Assembly (NCBI GenBank): GCA_937868035.1 | Contig: CALMLK010000228.1 | Coordinates: forward strand, 1 to 10,617 | Length of the DNA stretch: 10,617 nucleotides | Reading direction: 5' to 3' | Source of the DNA: an uncultured Alphaproteobacteria bacterium | GTDB lineage: Bacteria > Pseudomonadota > Alphaproteobacteria > Rhizobiales > Aestuariivirgaceae | In this document: piece by piece, positions 7,024 through 10,617 of the stretch | Layout of the letters: each line of letters starts with the position of its first letter | Position numbering within the stretch: the first letter of the stretch is position 1 | The notes under the pieces: model-generated | The model's database searches: none | Seen by the model: the letters and a program-made list of their open reading frames with translations, nothing else | Told to the model about the DNA's origin: nothing | Made by a program: the position numbers and the translations under genes

Positions 7024-7084
7024 GACGCACCTCCACACACAGACACTGGGACTGTGAGTGTGCGCCGGGTTGATTGCGATCGGG

Positions 7085-8491
7085 TTAAGAGTCGCGGGCT
7101 GGGCGCGCGCGCTCCCGCCAGCGCTGCTGGTAAGCGGCCAACCCGCCGATTGCGGCTGCCGTCACGTGGCGCATGGCGATGTCGATATGGGGGAGTTTTC
7201 CGTTGGGCATGAGGGCGAGGCAGGCGGCACCGGCAGCGGTGCCGTCGCGGGCTTCCGAGGCCAGGACGGCCTGTTCCGGGCGCAGCGCCGCCAGCACCGC
7301 GAGGAAGACGCCGTTCTGCGAGAAGGGGCCATCGACGATGACATTGCCCTTGGACGATATGGCATCGAGGGATTCCGCCACCATGAGGGCGCAGTAGAGC
7401 GAGGCCAGCGCGGCGCGCGCTCCGGGGCCTTCGCGGAATGGCCCTGTGATACGGCCCGTGAGGCCGGTGCCCGGCATGGGACCGCCTGAGTCCGTGAAGG
7501 AGGGCAGCGCCATGACATCAGCCGCCACGAGAGCCGCCACGGATTCCAGCGTTTCGCCTGCGGCCCCTTGCGAGAGGACTTCGAATTCCTTGCCGCCGAA
7601 GAAGCGGCAACTGGCCACCGTCTCACCAAAGACGTTCTTGTTGGCGACAATATCGCGGGCGGGATCGAGCGCGGTGATGTCGGCGTCGGTGTCGAAGCCG
7701 ATGATCCAGGTACCGGTGGAGAGGAGCGTGAAGTGACTCTGGCCGCCGGCGAGATAGCGCAGCAGGTTGGCATTCGAATCATGCACGCCGGCGAGGATGT
7801 CTCCCCTGCCGCGGAAGCCCTTGCCGCGCAGGGACGGCGTCAGCGTGCCGATCACCTCCCAGGCGCGGGCCGGGGGCGCATAGTGCTTGTCCCAACCGAG
7901 TCTGCGGGCCAGTGATGAGGGACCGCCGATTCGCATGTCCACCAGATGCGACTGGCAGGACATGGACGACACCTCGGTGACGGCGCGGCCGCCGAGGGCA
8001 AAACCCACGTACTGCATGAGCGGCAGGATGGAGCGGGTGCGTGCAAAGGCTTCCGGCATCACCTGCTGCTGCCAGTAGAGCTGCATGCCGTGCAGAAGGG
8101 CGCGCGGCAGGGGCGGCGAATAGGATTCGGCATAATCCGGCATGATGGCGTGATAGGCCTGCTCGATTTCCGGCGGCGGCTCCGACATGTAGTCCATGAC
8201 GGGCACGGCGGGCGTTCCGTCTTCGCCCAGGCTGACGATGCAGGCGCCATGGGCCGACGTCACGATCCTGTCGATGGGGAGCAGCTGATCGAGCTCACGC
8301 AGGGCCTCGCCGGCAAAGGCGATGATGGGACTCGTGTCGATCTCGCGATAGTGGGCACCATCATGATGTGGGCTCACGCGCTTTCTTTCGCTCACGATGT
8401 TGAGCGAGGTATCGTAGAGGATGACCTTGGTGTTGGTGTAACCGACATCTACGACGGCAATTCCGCGCATGGTTGCAATTTCATTCGTCAT
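7085..8491 (-). CDS. FGGY-family carbohydrate kinase (L-fuculose/L-rhamnulose kinase-like)
   Basis: This encodes 468 residues, a normal length for FGGY kinases. The N-terminal phosphate-binding strand-turn is VVDVGYTNTKVILYD (13-27), comparable to DCGATN in E. coli FucK. The C-terminal domain has the likely catalytic Asp238 in GVHDSNANLL (235-244), the adenosine/phosphate loop LLSTGTW (256-262), a form shared with FucK and RhaB, VDGPFSQN (386-393), and DGTAAGAACLA near the end. The enzyme should transfer the ATP gamma-phosphate to a ketose in the cytoplasm. It is divergently arranged, 81 bases from a FucA-like aldolase, which suggests that its product is the aldolase substrate. L-fuculose is the leading guess; L-rhamnulose or another ketose is possible. 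Start ATG 8491 was chosen; codon 8 (8470) is an alternative, and neither has a strong ribosome-binding site. Confidence 0.85.
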   Translation of the reverse strand: MTNEIATMRGIAVVDVGYTNTKVILYDTSLNIVSERKRVSPHHDGAHYREIDTSPIIAFAGEALRELDQLLPIDRIVTSAHGACIVSLGEDGTPAVPVMDYMSEPPPEIEQAYHAIMPDYAESYSPPLPRALLHGMQLYWQQQVMPEAFARTRSILPLMQYVGFALGGRAVTEVSSMSCQSHLVDMRIGGPSSLARRLGWDKHYAPPARAWEVIGTLTPSLRGKGFRGRGDILAGVHDSNANLLRYLAGGQSHFTLLSTGTWIIGFDTDADITALDPARDIVANKNVFGETVASCRFFGGKEFEVLSQGAAGETLESVAALVAADVMALPSFTDSGGPMPGTGLTGRITGPFREGPGARAALASLYCALMVAESLDAISSKGNVIVDGPFSQNGVFLAVLAALRPEQAVLASEARDGTAAGAACLALMPNGKLPHIDIAMRHVTAAAIGGLAAYQQRWRERARPARDS

Positions 8492-8507
8492 GCATGCACT
8501 CTATGCA
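8491..8507. promoter_or_regulatory. Inverted repeat in the kinase/aldolase divergent spacer, possible operator
   Basis: TGCAT (8491-8495), a 7-base spacer and ATGCA (8503-8507) form an inverted repeat at the kinase start. It overlaps the 8-base palindrome CATGCATG (8489-8496). The divergent spacer of 81 bases must hold both promoters, and such repeats there often bind a sugar-responsive repressor. No regulator gene is in the window, so this is speculative. Confidence 0.25.
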
Positions 8508-8572
8508 GACGTTCGCGCTGGACGCAACGGCGCAGGCGCTGATAGCAATGACGCAGGAAACGGAGTCCGCCC

Positions 8573-9334
8573 ATGAGCAAGCTGAAATACAAGGACCTGC
8601 GCAGGGAAGTGATCGCCACCTGCCTCGCCATGAATGAAGAGGGCATCAACCAGGGCACCTCCGGCAATGTCAGCGTGCGCACCGAGGAAGGTTTCCTCAT
8701 CACCGCGTCGGGCATTCCCTACAAGAAGATGAAGCCGCATCATGTGGTGGAGATGGACCTGGACGGTGGCTATCGCGGCGACTTCCTGCCCTCGACCGAA
8801 TGGCGCATGCACCTCGACATCTTCCGCAACCGCCCCGAGGCCAAGGCCATCGTGCATACGCACTCGACCTATGCCACGACGCTCGCCTGCCTGCGCAAGG
8901 ACGTGCCGGCCTTCCACTACATGATCGGCGTCACCGGAGGCCCGAGCCTGCGCTGTTCCGACTACGCGGAGTTCGGCACGCCGGAGCTTTCCACCGTGAT
9001 GCTGAAGGCGATGGAGGGGCGCAACGCCTGCCTTCTCGCCAACCATGGGCAGATCTGCTTCGGGCCGAACCTGGAAAAGGCGCTGTGGCTGGCAGGCGAA
9101 ATCGAAACGAATTGCCATCAATACTGGGCGGCGTTGCTGGCGGGAAAACCCGTTGTGCTGGACGAGGCGCAGATGACGAGTGTGCTCCGGCGCTTCAAGA
9201 GCTACGGCAAGCAGGCCAAGGATCTGCAAGGCCTCGATTCCTCACAACTGGCCGTGATGATGCCGGTGAAGCGCGATGATGCGCCATCTGCGGCCCCGGA
9301 AAAGCCGCGCAAGAAGAAGGCTGCAACGTTCTGA
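8573..9334 (+). CDS. Class II aldolase, L-fuculose-phosphate aldolase-like (FucA/AraD superfamily)
   Basis: This encodes 253 residues. A Shine-Dalgarno GGAG (8562-8565) sits 7 bases before the ATG. Expected active-site residues are present: GTSGNVSVR (28-36) for phosphate binding, Glu76 in STEWRMH, His95 and His97 in HTHSTYATTLA, and His158 in LLANHGQICFG. All four sit exactly three residues after E. coli FucA Glu73, His92, His94 and His155. Glu rather than Asp at the catalytic position favours an aldolase over L-ribulose-5-phosphate 4-epimerase (AraD, Asp76). The predicted Zn2+-dependent reaction is cleavage of a ketose 1-phosphate to dihydroxyacetone phosphate and an aldehyde. The last 50 residues or so, ending in a basic EKPRKKKAATF tail, extend past the usual FucA length of about 215. 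With the divergent kinase it makes a phosphorylation-cleavage pair; the true sugar is inferred only. Confidence 0.88.
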   Translation: MSKLKYKDLRREVIATCLAMNEEGINQGTSGNVSVRTEEGFLITASGIPYKKMKPHHVVEMDLDGGYRGDFLPSTEWRMHLDIFRNRPEAKAIVHTHSTYATTLACLRKDVPAFHYMIGVTGGPSLRCSDYAEFGTPELSTVMLKAMEGRNACLLANHGQICFGPNLEKALWLAGEIETNCHQYWAALLAGKPVVLDEAQMTSVLRRFKSYGKQAKDLQGLDSSQLAVMMPVKRDDAPSAAPEKPRKKKAATF

Positions 9335-9356
9335 ACCGCCGCTCGGGCGCGTCCCG

Positions 9357-9389
9357 GCGTGATGGTGCATTGCGTCATCGCGGGGTTTT
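9357..9389 (+). terminator. Weak possible terminator after the aldolase gene
   Basis: GCG...ATG (9357-9364, with a 2-base bulge) can pair with CATCGC (9376-9381), and GGGGTTTT follows. The stem is short and bulged, so this is a tentative call. Confidence 0.25.
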
Positions 9390-9432
9390 GTTGCGGTGCG
9401 AGATGAGTTGAGGTGGATTCTTCCCGCGTGTG

Positions 9433-9461
9433 TTGACAGTGAGGACATCCTGATTCTAGTG
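9433..9461 (+). promoter_or_regulatory. Candidate promoter for the ABC transporter operon
   Basis: A perfect TTGACA (9433-9438) is followed after 17 bases by CTAGTG (9456-9461), a poor match to TATAAT but starting with CTA as in rhizobial -10 elements. A+T-rich sequence follows (9469-9500). The position is right for the permease gene at 9543. The rest of the 208-base spacer between aldolase and permease shows nothing else I can name. Confidence 0.45.
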
Positions 9462-9542
9462 TCCCCGATACAAATGTAATTTCAGATTTACAAAAGTTCA
9501 CAGGTGCCTCTGAGGCGGCTGAAGAACAGTCGGGAAGGGTCA

Positions 9543-10454
9543 ATGGGAACGGGGCAATCGCCTGCAACGAAACGTGCGTGGCTTCCGCGCTGGCTGACCA
9601 GCGAGCATCCATTCCCATGGCTTTTTCCAGCCACCGCCCTGATGGTCGTGTTCGGGCTGTTCCCGCTCTACAAGGCGGTTGAGACCTCGCTCTACAAGAA
9701 GAACGCCGCTACCCGGAAACTGGTGTTCGATCCCGACTTCAACTGGACGAAGGTGCTGTTCGACGATCGTGTGTGGAACGCGCTGGGCAACACGCTGATG
9801 TACACGGGCATCGCGCTCACCTTCCAGCTGGTGCTGGGCATGCTGATCGCCTTGCTGCTCGATTCGGACCGCAAGGGCTATGGCCTGATGCGGGCCATGA
9901 TGACCCTGCCGCTGGTCATTCCGCCGTCGGTCACGGCCATGATGTTCCTGCTCATGCTCAACGGCTCGTTCGGCGTGCTGGCGCAGGGGCTGATCGGGCT
10001 TGGCCTGCTGCCGCCCGGCTATCCCATTCTCGGCAATGCCTCGACCGCCATGGCGGGCGTGCTCTTCGCCGAGATCTGGCAGTGGACGCCCTTCATGGTG
10101 CTGATCATGCTGGCAGGCCTCCGCTCGCTCCCCAAGGAACCCTTCGAGGCGGCGGCGATCGACGGCGCCAACGCCTTCCAGGCCTTCTTCCGGCTGACAC
10201 TTCCCATGATGTCCAAGGTGATCGCCATCGCGGTGCTGATCCGTGGCATCGATCTCTTCCGCGCCTTCGACTACGTGAAGGTGATGACCGATTCAGGCCC
10301 CGGCACCGCGACCGAGACGCTCACCTCCTATGCGGGCCGCATCTATTTCGGCAACGCCGACTTCCCCTATGCCTCGACGGTGGCACTCCTGACGCTGATC
10401 ATCGTCATCGTCGTGTCCTCCGCCTTCATGAAGATCTTCCGGGTGAGGCTGTGA
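9543..10454 (+). CDS. Sugar ABC transporter permease, MalF-like (CUT1 family)
   Basis: This encodes 303 residues from the ATG preceded by GGGAAGGG (9532-9539). An in-frame GTG at 9504 would add 13 residues but lacks a ribosome-binding site. About six membrane spans are visible (roughly 25-47, 83-107, 117-140, 170-192, 224-240, 276-297). The cytoplasmic EAA loop is EAAAIDGANAFQAFFRLTLP (202-221); it docks on the ATPase subunit and identifies binding-protein-dependent importers. NTLMYTGIALTFQLVLGMLIALLLD and the DSGPGTATETLTSY segment (250-263) are typical of CUT1 MalF/UgpA-type permeases for sugars, sugar alcohols and glycosides. Its stop overlaps the start of the next permease by one base. 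The binding protein and ATPase are not in the window. The substrate is not readable; the neighbouring kinase and aldolase suggest the same sugar. Confidence 0.92.
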   Translation: MGTGQSPATKRAWLPRWLTSEHPFPWLFPATALMVVFGLFPLYKAVETSLYKKNAATRKLVFDPDFNWTKVLFDDRVWNALGNTLMYTGIALTFQLVLGMLIALLLDSDRKGYGLMRAMMTLPLVIPPSVTAMMFLLMLNGSFGVLAQGLIGLGLLPPGYPILGNASTAMAGVLFAEIWQWTPFMVLIMLAGLRSLPKEPFEAAAIDGANAFQAFFRLTLPMMSKVIAIAVLIRGIDLFRAFDYVKVMTDSGPGTATETLTSYAGRIYFGNADFPYASTVALLTLIIVIVVSSAFMKIFRVRL

Positions 10455-10530
10455 TGGAAAGCTCGCGTCCGCTCCGCTACCTGCGCGACCTTGCCGCCGT
10501 CACGGTGGTGGGCCTCTTCATGTTCCCTTT
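10454..10530 (+). CDS. Second ABC transporter permease (MalG-like), N-terminal stub cut off by adapter sequence
   Basis: The ATG shares its A with the TGA of the preceding permease (TGATG), the normal arrangement for a MalF/MalG pair. The first 25 or so codons read MESSRPLRYLRDLAAVTVVG then LFMFP: a short basic cytoplasmic start followed by the beginning of a first membrane span, as in MalG-type permeases. From about 10531 the frame stays open but encodes Pro/Ser-rich residues unlike a membrane segment, because the DNA there matches a sequencing adapter. The break is therefore an assembly artefact, not a natural truncation. The gene end given is the last base before the adapter match. Confidence 0.7.
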
Positions 10531-10588
10531 AATCATGCGGCCACCACCGACATCTACGCTCTTTCCCGCCGCCTCGCTCTTCCGATGT
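10531..10588 (+). other. Illumina P5/universal adapter-derived sequence (non-genomic)
   Basis: These 58 bases align without gaps to the 58-base Illumina P5 universal adapter as I know it, with 47 identical and 11 mismatched positions. Long exact blocks include ACCACCGA (10543-10550), CTCTTTCCC (10559-10567) and CGCTCTTCCGAT (10575-10586). The match is full length and in order, which excludes chance. The mismatches may reflect low-quality reads at a contig end. The 29 bases after it (10589-10617) are of unknown origin. Confidence 0.93.
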
Positions 10589-10617
10589 TCCAACGTCTGT
10601 ACAGTACTGCCGACCCT

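Noticed and set aside
6545..7057. Plus-strand and second minus-strand open frames over the 133-residue gene
   Set aside because: They lack ribosome-binding sites and have low-complexity Arg/Ser/Pro composition. The 133-residue frame has the strong Shine-Dalgarno and the G/C-ending codon pattern.
7034..7062. CA/GT-rich imperfect inverted repeat between the kinase and the 133-residue gene
   Set aside because: Only the outer five bases pair well, and it overlaps the Shine-Dalgarno of the 133-residue gene. It looks like simple-sequence composition rather than a site.
10525..10617. Open frame through the window end that looks like a new Pro/Ser-rich protein end
   Set aside because: The DNA is adapter-derived from 10531; the open frame there is accidental.

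Overview
The window is GC-rich, with G/C-ending codons, and looks like an alphaproteobacterium, most likely in Hyphomicrobiales. The grounds are the gene order ctpA - yibQ-like - rppH, which I recall as common in that group, an RhlE-type helicase with the sequence style of that group, and an exact match to the CtrA recognition pattern upstream of the yibQ-like gene. I cannot name a genus.

Region 1 (1-3356, plus strand) is a housekeeping/envelope block. It holds the 3' part of a CtpA carboxy-terminal processing protease with its terminator, a membrane-anchored divergent polysaccharide deacetylase (YibQ/DUF610 family), an RppH-type Nudix RNA pyrophosphohydrolase, and a HAD phosphatase starting 7 bases after rppH. 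Region 2 (3357-5475) is a leader of about 290 bases followed by an RhlE-like DEAD-box RNA helicase. The helicase probably starts at a TTG, has DEVD in place of DEAD, carries a basic C-terminal tail of about 200 residues with a 30-base tandem repeat, and ends at a strong intrinsic terminator.

Region 3 (5504-8491, minus strand) is a four-gene run transcribed leftward: an FGGY sugar kinase, a small unrecognised Cys-containing protein, a VOC-fold protein and a GNAT acetyltransferase. Region 4 (8573 to the end, plus strand) is divergent from the kinase. It holds a FucA-like class II aldolase and then the start of a CUT1-type sugar ABC transporter operon (a complete MalF-like permease overlapping the first codons of a second permease). 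The kinase, aldolase and transporter together suggest uptake of a sugar, phosphorylation of its ketose and retro-aldol cleavage. An L-fuculose-type substrate is the best guess but is not proven.

The right end is not genomic. Positions 10531-10588 match the 58-base Illumina P5/universal adapter at 47 of 58 positions. The second permease therefore breaks off at about 10530, and the last 29 bases should not be trusted. I found no convincing new defence, mobile or RNA system. The observations most worth following are the adapter chimera, the CtrA-type site, the unrecognised 133-residue protein and the kinase/aldolase locus.
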